Shown: positions 1 through 11,166, counted from the first letter of the stretch. The stretch is 62,608 bases of DNA from Microbaculum marinum (GCF_042646165.1 NZ_JBHRTC010000026.1), one strand, 5' to 3'. The notes: generated from the sequence alone by a model not told the origin. Numbers and translations are program-made.

Positions 1-50
1 TCAGGGACCAGAAACCATGGCAGACAGCTTGACCAACAAGACAGTCGCTC

Positions 51-614
51 ACCATGAGGCTCGGTTTGGTCTGCGGGACAGCCGGCACGCCACGCGGGCC
101 GGGCGCCGACTGGTGCTGCCGCCGACATCGACATGGAGCGCAGGGAACGCGACCCGCCTCAGCCGCCATGCCCGGCCTTGCGCCGGGCATTCACGAACGG
201 CGGTCGCGGCAGAGAAGACGTGGATGGCCGGGACGAGCCCGGCCATGACGGTCCGTTGTGGTACGTGGCAAATGTCTCGCCACCATACGCCCGCGCCTCG
301 TGGTTCGAGACAGCCGCTGGCGCGGCTTCCTCACCATGAGGCTCGGTTTGGTCTGCGGGACAGCGGGCACGCCTCACGGGCCCGGGCGTCACCCCGGGCT
401 GCCGCCGACATCGACACGGAGCGCAGGGAACGCGACCCGCCTCAGCCGCCATGCCCGGTCCCGCGCCGGGCTTCCACGCACGGCGGCCACCGGAGAGAAG
501 ACGTGGATGGCCGGGACGAGCCCGGCCATGACGGCCCGTTGTGGTACGCGGCAAATGTCTCGCCACCATACGCCCGCGCCTCGTGGCTCGAGACGGGCGC
601 TTTCGCGCCACCTC
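51..614. repeat. Tandem duplication, about 282-bp unit, rich in palindromes
   Basis: Two near-identical copies lie head to tail, about 51-332 and 333-614. Anchors repeat at an offset of 282-283 bases, for example the ACCATGAGGCTCGG start at 51 and 333 and the GTGGTACG block at 258 and 541. Each copy holds a hairpin with a 9-bp stem ATGGCCGGG and 5-base loop (224-246 and 507-529). A second 9-bp hairpin, ATGCCCGGC, is perfect in copy 1 (168-190) and degenerate in copy 2. These resemble the REP-like intergenic elements common in Hyphomicrobiales genomes. Open frames across it are artefacts of GC-rich repeat sequence. No gene is seen in 1-878. Confidence 0.85.
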
Positions 615-718
615 ACCTTGAGGCTCGCTTGATGTGAATAGTATTGCGATGGCTTTGGTACCGCGCCACACACATAGCCCTCAAGGTGAGGAGCGGGCAA
701 TCGCCCGCGTCTCGAGCC
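585..718. repeat. Imperfect inverted repeat closing the duplication
   Basis: The segment at about 585-623 (GCTCGAGACGGGCGC then CCTCACCTTGAGG) recurs in reverse complement at about 678-718. About 55 bases of unrelated sequence separate the arms. The arms are nearly 40 bases with a few mismatches. It could fold into a long stem or be two oppositely oriented copies of one short element. Confidence 0.7.
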
Positions 719-878
719 ATGCGGGCGGGCCATGGTCCCCGTCTCGGATAAGGTGGACAGACCGTGACCTGCGATCCTCCGGCCGCGCAAAACGGACGCA
801 GAACGTTTTCGCAGCGCCCGCGAAGGTTGATCGGCTACCGGTCGATCTGCTGGCGGGCAGAAATTGCCCGGGTGAAGC

Positions 879-1332
879 CTAACGATCCAGCGCGCGCTTG
901 AGAATGTCGCGCGCGATTTCCGGTGCGTCGTCGGCGAGATTCCTGAATCCGTCTCGTATCGCCAACTCACCTATCGCTTCGCGTACGAACGGGTGCTTGA
1001 GTTCGTGACAGAGTAGGGATACTCGGTCATTTCGGCACCGACTATAAAGTCGATCTCGCCAATTCCCTCGAATACGATTTTTGAGAATCTGGCCCCGTCT
1101 GATCGATAGTCGGTCGGCACTCGGGACAGGCGGTAGTCGTTTTTGCCAAGTCGAGGTAGGGCAGAAGCTGAGGATCTTCGATGAAGTTGTCGACATCGTG
1201 CGACACTCGATGATCGATCCGGATCATCAAGGCCGTGCCACCGCCAAGCGTCCAATGGTCAACGACGCCCGTCTGCTCGATCAGCGAAATCGCGTCACGA
1301 AAGAGGCTTTGCCAGTTGGAATCGTGGTTCAA
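879..1332 (-). pseudogene. Frameshifted AbiEii-like nucleotidyltransferase remnant
   Basis: The reading starts at a TTG at 1332 that overlaps the TGA of the upstream gene (TTGA), as expected for translational coupling. Frame 1 gives a typical AbiEii/AbiGii-type nucleotidyltransferase start, including WTLGGGTALMIRIDHRVSHD, where GG and D/D normally form the catalytic motif. At a run of five A near 1140 the homology moves to the next frame (NDYRLSRVPTDYRSDG, then IVFEGIGEIDFIVGAEMTEY). It stops there at about 971. A third frame continues to a stop at 879 with sequence I do not recognise. Restoring one A would join the first two parts. Family members are usually about 200 or more residues, so the C-terminal part is also missing. 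It is either a decayed type IV toxin-like gene or a sequencing error at a homopolymer. Confidence 0.55.
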
Positions 1333-1622
1333 TCGGCTGCGAGAGCGGCAAGCGGGTACGATTCGCCGGAGTAGTTCGCGAACTCCCGAGCGGCAGCAAT
1401 CAGCTCCGAAGCCGCTATGCCGTAGCACTCAGCAAACTCGAACTGCAGCGAGGCATCGACCTCACCGAAGAACGACGAGAGGTGCCCCGGCCTGGATCTG
1501 GCCAAAGAAGGGTCCTTCAGGCAATGCGCAAGCGCCTCGCCGTTCAGCGGAGTGCGGTAAGGCGCATTGACCGTCGAGAGGACGATAGCGGGCTCGAACT
1601 TCCTAGTCATGACAACGGCCAT
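1329..1622 (-). CDS. Hypothetical protein, 97 aa, partner of the AbiEii-like gene
   Basis: This intact small frame ends in a TGA that overlaps the TTG start of the broken nucleotidyltransferase by two bases, so the pair looks like a coupled operon. The protein is soluble and has no HTH I can name. It contains an acidic, helix-prone C-terminal half (FAECYGIAASELIAAAREFA). The start could be the ATG at 1622 or the in-frame ATG four codons later; neither has a strong ribosome binding site. In type IV toxin-antitoxin pairs the upstream gene is usually the antitoxin, so a partner role is possible, but this rests only on position. Confidence 0.5.
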   Translation of the reverse strand: MAVVMTRKFEPAIVLSTVNAPYRTPLNGEALAHCLKDPSLARSRPGHLSSFFGEVDASLQFEFAECYGIAASELIAAAREFANYSGESYPLAALAAD

Positions 1623-1708
1623 ATATGCCTTTGGCCATCACGTATCAATTTTCGGGCCGATCGCCGGCGATCGTTCGCCGCGATCACGGGAACGAGTTGC
1701 ACAGAACG

Positions 1709-1737
1709 CAAAACGACCGGGCGATGGCCCGGCCGTT
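1709..1737 (-). terminator. Rho-independent terminator after ahcY
   Basis: On the minus strand an 11-bp stem (one G-T wobble) of AACGGCCGGGC and GCCCGGTCGTT with a 4-base loop is followed directly by a T run. It lies 24 bases after the ahcY stop and has no other gene to serve. Confidence 0.75.
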
Positions 1738-1760
1738 TCGGTCGCCTTGAAGAGCAGGCG

Positions 1761-3155
<1,395 letters not shown>

Positions 3156-3185
3156 AATGGCTTCCTTCTTTGTATCGGTACGGGC

Positions 3186-4376
<1,191 letters not shown>

Positions 4377-4420
4377 GGGTCGCCTCTCTTCTTCGGGTTG
4401 TCTCGTCTGATTGTCTCGTT

Positions 4421-4443
4421 CCCTCGCGCAACCGGCGCGAGGG
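4421..4443 (-). terminator. Perfect 9-bp hairpin between the HTH-methyltransferase gene and metK
   Basis: CCCTCGCGC pairs with GCGCGAGGG around a 5-base loop, in the 77-base gap before metK. No T run follows on the minus strand, so it is not a classical terminator. It may be a processing site, an attenuator or an mRNA-stabilising stem that separates metK-ahcY expression from the upstream gene. Confidence 0.4.
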
Positions 4444-4453
4444 CGGCGGGCCG

Positions 4454-5938
4454 TCAGGCCTGCCTGCGCGAGATCACGTAGGTCTCGTCGTTGAACCACA
4501 GCCCGCCATGCTTGCGCAGGACCTCGGCCGTCGCGTCGATGTAGCGTCCGTCCTTTACCACGCCGCTGAGGCGTTCGTCCTCGATCTGGGCGACGTAAAT
4601 TGCCGCATTCCAGGCCGCAAACAGGGTCGACGTGCCGATCGCGCCGGCCAGTTCGTTGGGCAGGGTGTGCATGTCGTAGCGGAACACCGAGCGGGCATCC
4701 GAATAGGCGTTGTACTTCAGGTCGCGGTTGGTCGACCCGAGGATGTCCTTCACCGCCTTGAGGATGTCGTGGCGATCGTTGCGGTAGGGCTGCTCGTCCG
4801 GCCACACCTTCTGGACGATCTCCAGGCCCGGATCGTTGCCGTGGCTGTGGATGCCGACCAGCCGGCCGCCGGGACCGAGCGCGCGGGCAAGCGGCGCGAC
4901 GACCTTGCTGGCCTTGAACTCGGCCGGGACCCGCAGCCGGTAGGGCTGCGAGGCGATGATCATGTCGAAGTCCGCATGCGTCGTGCCTGGCTTCGGGATC
5001 ACCGAATCGAGCAGGAACTTGTGGTCGCGCCGGTAGATGACCAGCACCACCGGCCGCTCGTAGATCGGGTTGCCGGTCTTGGCGCTGGTCTTGGCCTGCC
5101 AGTGCTCGGCCAGGAAGGGCTGCAGCGCGGTGATCTGCTCCTCGAAGTCGAACGAGGAGGACCCCTCCAGCGCCACCTCGTGCCAGACCAGGCTGGCGGC
5201 GGCGGCCGGCGAGCGGACCCGCAGCCAGGGCGCCTCCGAATAGTACATGTTGGTGAACACCAGCACGCTGGCGGGATGCTCGTTGAAGCGGTCCGGCATC
5301 TTCTCCAGCGCCAGCCGGATGTCCTCCAGGCTGATCTCCTTGCCGGAGATGTAGTGCGGCATGGTCGGGAACCGGTTGTGCATGGCGCGCATCAGCCGCG
5401 TCAGCACCGTTCCGTCGCCGAGCCCCGCATCGAAGACGCGCACCGCCGGCGGCGAGGGATGGATGTGCGCCAGCTCCATCGCCACCCGGTTGGCGACCAC
5501 CCACTTCTCCGAGCAGGTGTTGACGAACATCAGGTACTTCTGGCGGTTGTCGAAGAACCGGAAGTTCTTGCCTTCCTGGGTCTCGGGATCCGGATCGGCG
5601 TCCGGCGGGGGCGCGCCGGCCGATGCGGCGCCGGCGTCCGGTGCCGTGCGCGCTGCGGACGCAGCGCCAGGTCCGGCCGCGGCGGCAGTCTCCAAATGTT
5701 CGACGGAGTCGTCCGGTCCGGGCATGGCCTCGCTCTCCTCGCCGGCGCCGTCGGGGCTGGCGGAGCGCATGAACTGCTGCAGCCGCTCGAGCGTGTGGAG
5801 GGTGACGCTCTTGCCGTCGCGCAGCCGCGCGACGAGCTTGCCGTCATTGACCGCAAGGCGGCCGAAGGTCGACTCGGCCATCTGGTGCTGCTTGCAGTAC
5901 CGGCCGATCTCGGTAAGCAACGCTGCGTGTCCCGACAC
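4454..5938 (-). CDS. HTH-like domain plus SAM-dependent methyltransferase-like protein
   Basis: About 494 aa. Residues about 1-75 form a compact helical region (YCKQHQMAESTFGRLAVNDG, then TLHTLERLQQF) resembling XRE-type DNA-binding domains. A disordered Ala/Pro/Asp-rich linker of about 80 residues follows. Then comes a Rossmann-type domain whose motif VFDAGLGDGTVLTRL fits the SAM-binding loop. I chose the GTG at 5938 because GGGAGG precedes it at normal spacing; an ATG 13 codons upstream (5977) is possible. Genes of this kind are often found directly before metK in Rhizobiales and are annotated either as transcription regulators or as methyltransferases; the true role is not settled. Position in front of metK and ahcY makes it a candidate SAM-responsive regulator, which is inference. 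Confidence 0.8.
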   Translation of the reverse strand: MSGHAALLTEIGRYCKQHQMAESTFGRLAVNDGKLVARLRDGKSVTLHTLERLQQFMRSASPDGAGEESEAMPGPDDSVEHLETAAAAGPGAASAARTAPDAGAASAGAPPPDADPDPETQEGKNFRFFDNRQKYLMFVNTCSEKWVVANRVAMELAHIHPSPPAVRVFDAGLGDGTVLTRLMRAMHNRFPTMPHYISGKEISLEDIRLALEKMPDRFNEHPASVLVFTNMYYSEAPWLRVRSPAAAASLVWHEVALEGSSSFDFEEQITALQPFLAEHWQAKTSAKTGNPIYERPVVLVIYRRDHKFLLDSVIPKPGTTHADFDMIIASQPYRLRVPAEFKASKVVAPLARALGPGGRLVGIHSHGNDPGLEIVQKVWPDEQPYRNDRHDILKAVKDILGSTNRDLKYNAYSDARSVFRYDMHTLPNELAGAIGTSTLFAAWNAAIYVAQIEDERLSGVVKDGRYIDATAEVLRKHGGLWFNDETYVISRRQA

Positions 5939-5977
5939 GGCGCAAATCCTCCCGACATGATTTTCCTTGTTGCCCAT

Positions 5978-6213
5978 ATCAGGGGCAAATCGCCCGGGCC
6001 TTGTCAAAGAAAATCTTTCCCACAATTTTCGTGGGCGGAATCCCAAGGCGGAATATGTGGGCAGAGGGTGGGTGAGGTCAAGTCCCACCCGCCGGCAGCG
6101 GCCGCAGGCGGCCCGAGGTGCGCCGCGAAGGCCGTGCAAATTGGGGGAAAAGAGCGAATTCTCGACGCGGCGCCCCCGGGCTTCCGGCGGCGCGGCTGCG
6201 GGGGGCGACGGCC
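5978..6213 (-). promoter_or_regulatory. Leader region of the HTH-methyltransferase-metK-ahcY operon
   Basis: This 236-base gap after the HPr gene contains several short inverted repeats on the minus strand: CCCAC/GTGGG at 6019-6035, GGGC/GCCC nearer the start codon, and a GGGTGGG/CACCC pairing around 6070-6100. I could not match it to a known riboswitch class. It is the most plausible place for the operon promoter and any leader control. Confidence 0.3.
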
Positions 6214-6528
6214 CTACTCTTCGCCGAATCGGGTCTCGACGAGCTGCGACAACGCCTCGACCGCGGCCCGCGCCTGCGGACCGGTCGCGGCGATCTCGAT
6301 CCGGCAGCCCGGAGCGGCACCAAGCACCAGCAGTCCCATGATCGAGGTGCCGGCGACGGTCTGGTCGTCGCGGGTCACGGTGACGCGGGCGTCGAAGGTG
6401 CCGGCGAGCTTGACGAACTTCGCCGAGGCCCGGGCGTGCAGGCCGCGCTGGTTGCAGATCTCGACGGTACGGGTGAGCGGATCGCCGGCCCTGTCGCCGG
6501 CGCCGGGGACGCTGGGAATCTCGTTCAT
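6214..6528 (-). CDS. ptsH: HPr-family phosphocarrier protein
   Basis: Small phosphocarrier of 104 aa. The active-site motif NQRGLHARAS has the phosphorylated His at 31. The motif TSIMGLLVLG carries Ser62, the residue that HPr kinase phosphorylates in this family. About 15 extra N-terminal residues precede the domain. It starts 2 bases after the EIIA gene, so the two are translationally linked. No EI or sugar permease is visible, which fits the regulatory phosphorelay (PTS-Ntr-like) of alphaproteobacteria rather than sugar transport. Confidence 0.93.
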   Translation of the reverse strand: MNEIPSVPGAGDRAGDPLTRTVEICNQRGLHARASAKFVKLAGTFDARVTVTRDDQTVAGTSIMGLLVLGAAPGCRIEIAATGPQARAAVEALSQLVETRFGEE

Positions 6529-6530
6529 GC

Positions 6531-6935
6531 CTACTTGCCGCCGGACAGGACCTCGCTGGCGACGCTGATATACTTGCGTCCGGCGTCGCGGGCCATGGCC
6601 GCGGCGTCCTTCAGCCCGGTGTCGCCGCGGATGCTGGCGAGCTTGATCAGCATCGGCAGGTTGACGCCTGCGACGACCTCGACGTTGGCGTTTTCCATGA
6701 CGGATATCGCCAGGTTGGACGGGGTGCCGCCGAACATGTCGGTGAGCACGATCACGCCGCCCCCGTCGTCGACCTTGTTGACGGCGGCGAGGATGTCGTT
6801 GCGGCGCTGCTCCATATCGTCATCCGGCCCGATCGATATGGTCTCGAAGCGATCCTGCGGGCCGACCACGTGCTCGACGGCGGCGCGGAATTCGGCGGCA
6901 AGACGGCCGTGGGTGACGACGACTAGTCCGATCAT
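6531..6935 (-). CDS. PTS EIIA, mannose/fructose family (regulatory)
   Basis: 134 aa, the normal size of a stand-alone EIIA(Man) domain. The phosphoryl-accepting His is His9 in VVVTHGRLA. The conserved LTDMFGGTPSNLA loop is present in the middle. No EIIB, IIC or IID genes are nearby. In alphaproteobacteria this gene normally lies between hprK and the HPr gene and serves regulation of carbon and nitrogen use and phosphate relay; that is the arrangement here. The gap of 174 bases to hprK holds no further gene. Confidence 0.92.
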   Translation of the reverse strand: MIGLVVVTHGRLAAEFRAAVEHVVGPQDRFETISIGPDDDMEQRRNDILAAVNKVDDGGGVIVLTDMFGGTPSNLAISVMENANVEVVAGVNLPMLIKLASIRGDTGLKDAAAMARDAGRKYISVASEVLSGGK

Positions 6936-7109
6936 GCGTTGTCAGCTTGGGTTCCGATTGCCTGCAGTCCCAGGCGATTCCGTGTGCCGATCCGAGCGCC
7001 CTGGCGCAGCGGGACAGTCCGTTCGAGAGTCGTTCTACCTGCAGCTCGCGCATCGCCGCGACCGCCGGGCCGCGAACCGGCGCATCTTGACCCGGTCCGA
7101 GCCACGGTT

Positions 7110-7673
7110 TCAAGCCCGAATGCTGTCTTTGTGCATCGCAGCGATTTCGGGAGCCGCGCCGGCCGGGCGATCGCCGCCGGCGAGCGCAAGCGCGGCAACG
7201 ATGCGCTCCCGCGCCGCGGGATCGCCGGCCGGCAGCGCGAGCCGGGGCAGGTCCACGCCGCACAGCACCGCCCGCGCATCGGCGCCGGCCGGCAGCCGCT
7301 CGATCCTGTCCGCGGCGACCAGGTCGGCGACCAGCCTGACCACGGCGCGCGGCTCGAAGGAGGTCGGCACGATCCCGAGCCCGCGCACCTCCATCGCCCC
7401 GCGGATCGGCGCCGGCGCGACGGCGACCAGGCGGCCGGAGGCGGCCCGCACGAGGACGGCGTCGTCGGCGACCAGGCGGACCAGCCGGCCCGGGCCCGAC
7501 AGCGCCAGCAGGGCGGCGGCGAGCGAGCTCTTGCCCGATCCCGGGGCGCCGCGGATCAGCACCGCGCCGGCACCGACCAGCACGCAGGTTGCCTGCACGA
7601 GCGACATCGGAGCGGGCGACACGGGGGCGGGCCTCTGGGCGGCGGGCGCTTCCGGACCGGGTGCAGGCGTCAT
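7110..7673 (-). CDS. hprK: HPr kinase/phosphorylase, short alphaproteobacterial form
   Basis: Phosphorylates HPr on the regulatory Ser. The protein is 187 aa and lacks the N-terminal domain of the Gram-positive enzyme, as usual in this class. The P-loop GAPGSGKSS is at 42-50, followed by ADDAV and the IRGAMEVRGLGIV segment typical of HprK. The first about 22 residues are Pro/Ala-rich; an internal ATG at 7607 would give the more usual length but lacks a ribosome binding site. It starts 12 bases after the chvG stop, so cotranscription with chvI-chvG is likely. Confidence 0.92.
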   Translation of the reverse strand: MTPAPGPEAPAAQRPAPVSPAPMSLVQATCVLVGAGAVLIRGAPGSGKSSLAAALLALSGPGRLVRLVADDAVLVRAASGRLVAVAPAPIRGAMEVRGLGIVPTSFEPRAVVRLVADLVAADRIERLPAGADARAVLCGVDLPRLALPAGDPAARERIVAALALAGGDRPAGAAPEIAAMHKDSIRA

Positions 7674-7685
7674 GCCGGCGCCCCG

Positions 7686-9494
7686 TCAGCCGGCTGCGGG
7701 AAGGCGGACGATGAACCGGGCGCCCAGCACCTTGCCGGTCCGGTCCGGCGCCTCCGGCGACGGCGGCGCCAGCCGGTTCTCGGCCCAGATCCGGCCGCCG
7801 ATCGCCTCGACGATCTGCCGCGAGATCGATAGGCCGAGGCCGGAATGGCTGCCGAAGGCGGCGTTGTCGCCGCGATCGGTGTAGAAGCGCTCGAACATCC
7901 GCTGCGCGTTCTCCTCGGGGATGCCCGGGCCGTCGTCGTCGATGGTGATCTCGATCTCGCGGCGCACGCGCCGCGCGGAGACCCGCACCGTCGCGCCGGG
8001 CGGCGAGAACGACTTGGCGTTGTCGACCAGGTTGTTGACGACCTGGCCGAGCCGCGTGTCGTGCCCGTTGACGTAGTAGGTCGCCGGCTCATCGGCGTCG
8101 GCGATCGTCAGCACCACCTCGGGCTCCGTCTCGTCGCGGCGCATGTCGTTGAACAGCGCCACCACGGTCTCCAGCAGCCTCACCATGTCGACGGGCTCTG
8201 AATCGGTGCGGGCGAGCTCGGCATCGAGGCGGGAGGCGTCGGAAATGTCGGTGATCAGCCGGTTGAGCCGCTCGACGTCCTGCTGGACGATGGCGATCAG
8301 CCGCTCGCGGTCGGCCTTGGTGCGGGCGCGCGGCAGCGTCTCCACCGCGCTCCTCAGCGAGGTCAGCGGGTTCTTCAGTTCGTGCGCGACGTCGGCGGCG
8401 AAGCTCTCGATCGCCTCGATGCGCCGGTAGAGGGCCTTGGTCATGTCACGCAGCGCATGGGAGAGGTGGCCGATCTCGTCGTGCCGGTCGGTGAAGTCGG
8501 GGATCTCGGCACGCGCCTTGGTGCCGTAGCGGACCCGTTCGGCGGCGGCGGCCAGCTTGTGCACCGGCCCGGCGATCGTCGAGGCAAGCAGCATCGACAG
8601 CCCCAGCACGACCACGGCGGCGACCAGGAAGATGCGCAGGATCGCCATGCGCTCGGCGGCGACGATGGCGTCGATGTCGCCGCCCTGCGTGGACAGCAGC
8701 AGCGCCCCGTGCACGGCGCGGAACCGCTGGATCGGCACGGCGACGGAGACGATCATCTCGCCCTTGTCGTTGACCCGCACGACGCTTGCCGAGGCGCCGT
8801 TCAGCGCCGCGTCGACTTCCGCGTAGCTGCGCCCGGCATCCGGGCCGACCTCCTCGTAGACCGGCAGATCGCCGCGCCTGAACCAGCGCCGGACGTCGTT
8901 CCAGACGCGCTCGAGGGCGCCGGGCTTGGCACTGCCGGGCGGCGGCAACTCGTAGGCGAGAATCTGGCCGCGCGAGAAGATGTGCCGGGAATCGAGGATC
9001 AGGAAGCCGTCCCGGTCGTAGATGCGGGCGCGGGTGCGCGTCGGCGAGATCAGCCGGCGCAGGATCGGCGCGACCTGCTCGGGATTGATGAGGAAGTCGA
9101 TGACGCCGAGCTGTTCCTCGGTGGGCGCCAGCGACTGGCCCTGTCCGAGCTTCAGCAGGATCTCGGGGTCGATCGTCAGTGCGCCCGGATCGTAGGTGCT
9201 GGAGGAGGCTATGGCCCCGGCGATGATCTCGCCCTGGGTCAGCAGGCTTTCGACGCGCGCGTCAATCAGGCCTTCGCGGAACTGGTTGAGGTAGAGGATG
9301 GCCGAGACCATCGCCACCAGGCCGGCCAGGTTGAGGATGGCGATGCGGCGGGACAGGCTGGAGAAGGCGTGGTCGGTGAGATAGCTGCCGATACGGCGCA
9401 ATCCCCCCGTCGAGGAGCCGGTGCGCGCGTCATCGGTCTCGTCGTCGCGGGTATCCTCCCCCCGGCGCCAGCCCTGTTCCGCCTCGACCGCCAT
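7686..9494 (-). CDS. chvG: ChvG-type sensor histidine kinase
   Basis: 602-aa membrane sensor. Order of parts: charged N-terminus, TM at about 50-70, periplasmic sensing region (about 71-282), second TM (about 285-307), HAMP (about 308-360), dimerisation box with His371 in AADVAHELKNPLTSL, then the ATPase with NLVDNAKSF, DDGPGIPEE and GLGLSI. This matches ChvG/ExoS/BvrS, which respond to acid and envelope stress and control exopolysaccharide, motility and host interaction genes in Rhizobiales. It starts 10 bases after the chvI stop. Regulation of the glycan locus further along this window is possible but not shown. Confidence 0.95.
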   Translation of the reverse strand: MAVEAEQGWRRGEDTRDDETDDARTGSSTGGLRRIGSYLTDHAFSSLSRRIAILNLAGLVAMVSAILYLNQFREGLIDARVESLLTQGEIIAGAIASSSTYDPGALTIDPEILLKLGQGQSLAPTEEQLGVIDFLINPEQVAPILRRLISPTRTRARIYDRDGFLILDSRHIFSRGQILAYELPPPGSAKPGALERVWNDVRRWFRRGDLPVYEEVGPDAGRSYAEVDAALNGASASVVRVNDKGEMIVSVAVPIQRFRAVHGALLLSTQGGDIDAIVAAERMAILRIFLVAAVVVLGLSMLLASTIAGPVHKLAAAAERVRYGTKARAEIPDFTDRHDEIGHLSHALRDMTKALYRRIEAIESFAADVAHELKNPLTSLRSAVETLPRARTKADRERLIAIVQQDVERLNRLITDISDASRLDAELARTDSEPVDMVRLLETVVALFNDMRRDETEPEVVLTIADADEPATYYVNGHDTRLGQVVNNLVDNAKSFSPPGATVRVSARRVRREIEITIDDDGPGIPEENAQRMFERFYTDRGDNAAFGSHSGLGLSISRQIVEAIGGRIWAENRLAPPSPEAPDRTGKVLGARFIVRLPAAG

Positions 9495-9504
9495 ACGTTC
9501 CCGG

Positions 9505-10203
9505 TCAGGCCTCCTTGAACCGGTAGCCGACGCCGTACAGCGTCTCGATCATGTCGAACCCCTTGTCGACCGCCTTGAACTTCTTGCGCAGCCGTTTGAT
9601 GTGGCTGTCGATGGTGCGGTCGTCCACATAGACCTGGTCGTCGTAGGCGGCGTCCATCAGGGCGTTGCGGCTCTTCACCACGCCGGGCCGCTGGGCCAGC
9701 GCCTGGAGGATCAGGAACTCGGTGACGGTCAGCGTCACCGGCAGGCTGCCCCAGGTGCAGGTGTGGCGCTCCGGATCCATCATCAGCTGGCCGCGCTCGA
9801 TCGCCTTGGAGCCCTCCTCGCGCGGCGCCGCCGCCTCGCGCGGGCTCGCCCGGCGCAGCACGGCCTTGACCCGCTCGACGAGCAGGCGCTGGGAGAACGG
9901 CTTCTTGATGAAGTCGTCGGCGCCCATCTTCAGACCGAACAGCTCGTCGATCTCCTCGTCCTTGGAGGTGAGGAAGATGACCGGCATCTCCGACTTCTGC
10001 CGCAGCCGGCGGAGCAGCTCCATCCCGTCCATCCGCGGCATCTTGATGTCGAGGATGGCGAGATCGGGCGGCGTCGCGTTCAGCCCCTCGAGGGCGGATG
10101 CGCCGTCGGTGAAGGTCAGGATCCGGTAACCCTCGGACTCCAAAGTCATGGAAACCGAGGTGAGGATGTTGCGATCGTCGTCGACGAGAGCGATTGTCGG
10201 CAT
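9505..10203 (-). CDS. chvI: ChvI-type response regulator (OmpR family)
   Basis: 232 aa. The receiver domain has the acidic pair near DDD (8-10), phospho-acceptor Asp52 in LDIKMPRMDG and the conserved Lys in FLTSKDEE. The C-terminal winged helix contains DDRTIDSHIKRLRKKF, the recognition helix of the OmpR group. It is the first gene of the minus-strand block and is divergent from the HugZ-like gene, with a gap of about 157 bases that must hold both promoters. The chvI-chvG-hprK order beside pckA is a long-known arrangement in Rhizobiales. Confidence 0.96.
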   Translation of the reverse strand: MPTIALVDDDRNILTSVSMTLESEGYRILTFTDGASALEGLNATPPDLAILDIKMPRMDGMELLRRLRQKSEMPVIFLTSKDEEIDELFGLKMGADDFIKKPFSQRLLVERVKAVLRRASPREAAAPREEGSKAIERGQLMMDPERHTCTWGSLPVTLTVTEFLILQALAQRPGVVKSRNALMDAAYDDQVYVDDRTIDSHIKRLRKKFKAVDKGFDMIETLYGVGYRFKEA

Positions 10204-10360
10204 TTCTGGGGCGACTCGCGGCTGTTGTCAGTGCGTCCGGACGCCAGACATATTGTCCGCACGGCGAAAATGTGGCGGCGCAGCGAACAGTTTTCCATAG
10301 TCGCGTCTTAGTTTAATGGGAATTCCTTCACCTGTCATGGGCCGATCGGAGACACGCAAT

Positions 10361-11107
10361 ATGGGCCAAGACCAGCAGGAAGACGTCCGCCGGGACACGT
10401 TCGACGCCCTCGCGGCGGCCCGCCGCGTGCTGCGCACCGCATCGACCGGCGGCCTGGGGACGGTCGGCGAGGACGGCCATCCGTTCACCTCGCTGGTCAC
10501 CGCGGCAACCACGATATCGGGCGAGCCGGTCATGCTGCTGTCGGACCTTGCGGTCCATACGCGCAACCTGAAGCGCGACGCGCGCGCCTCGATCCTGCTG
10601 GTGGAACCGGGCGGCGAAGCGGGCGACCCGCTCGCCGGCGCCCGGCTGACGGTCGTCGGCCGGGTCGTCGCCGACGCCGATCCGCGGCTCAGGAGCCGTT
10701 TCCTGGCACGCCATCCCGAAGCCTCCGGCTACGCCGACTTCAAGGACTTCTCGTTCTACCGGATGGCCGTCGAAGCCGCGCACCTGGTCGCGGGCTTCGG
10801 CCGGATCGTCACGATTGCCGGCACCGACCTGCTGGTCGACGCGCCGCCGTCGCTGGCCGACGGCGAGGCCGGCGCGGTGGCGCACATGAACGAGGACCAT
10901 GCCGACGCCGTCCAGCTCTACGCGACCCGGCTGCTCGGCCTTCCCGACGGTCCCTGGAAGCTCACCGGGCTCGATCCGCACGGCCTCGACATGTCGTGCG
11001 CGGGACGCTCGGCGCGCCTCGATTTCGACGCGCCGATAGACGGGCCGGGAAAGTTGCGGCAGACGCTGGTGGCGCTGGCGGGACAGGCGCGCGGAATGGC
11101 CGCATGA
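10361..11107 (+). CDS. HugZ-like pyridoxamine 5'-phosphate oxidase-fold protein
   Basis: About 248 aa from the ATG at 10361; the frame is open from 10316, but CGGAGA before 10361 makes that start best. The N-terminal two thirds have the split-barrel flavin-binding fold (GLGTVGEDGHPFTSLVT, HTRNLKRDARASILL, RLTVVGRV). The C-terminal part has the DUF2470 signature AHMNEDHADAV. HugZ relatives bind haem or flavin and help haem or iron use, but many members are uncharacterised. It lies between chvI and pckA, which are often closer neighbours in related genomes. Confidence 0.85.
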   Translation: MGQDQQEDVRRDTFDALAAARRVLRTASTGGLGTVGEDGHPFTSLVTAATTISGEPVMLLSDLAVHTRNLKRDARASILLVEPGGEAGDPLAGARLTVVGRVVADADPRLRSRFLARHPEASGYADFKDFSFYRMAVEAAHLVAGFGRIVTIAGTDLLVDAPPSLADGEAGAVAHMNEDHADAVQLYATRLLGLPDGPWKLTGLDPHGLDMSCAGRSARLDFDAPIDGPGKLRQTLVALAGQARGMAA

Positions 11108-11166
11108 GCGAGGGCGAAAGCGGACGCCAGAGTCGCTTGCTCCCTGCCATGGCATTGTCTAGGTTC

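Noticed and set aside
17..671. Several short open frames on both strands
   Set aside because: They run through the tandem repeats; peptides are Arg/Pro/Gly-rich and repeat with the DNA unit.
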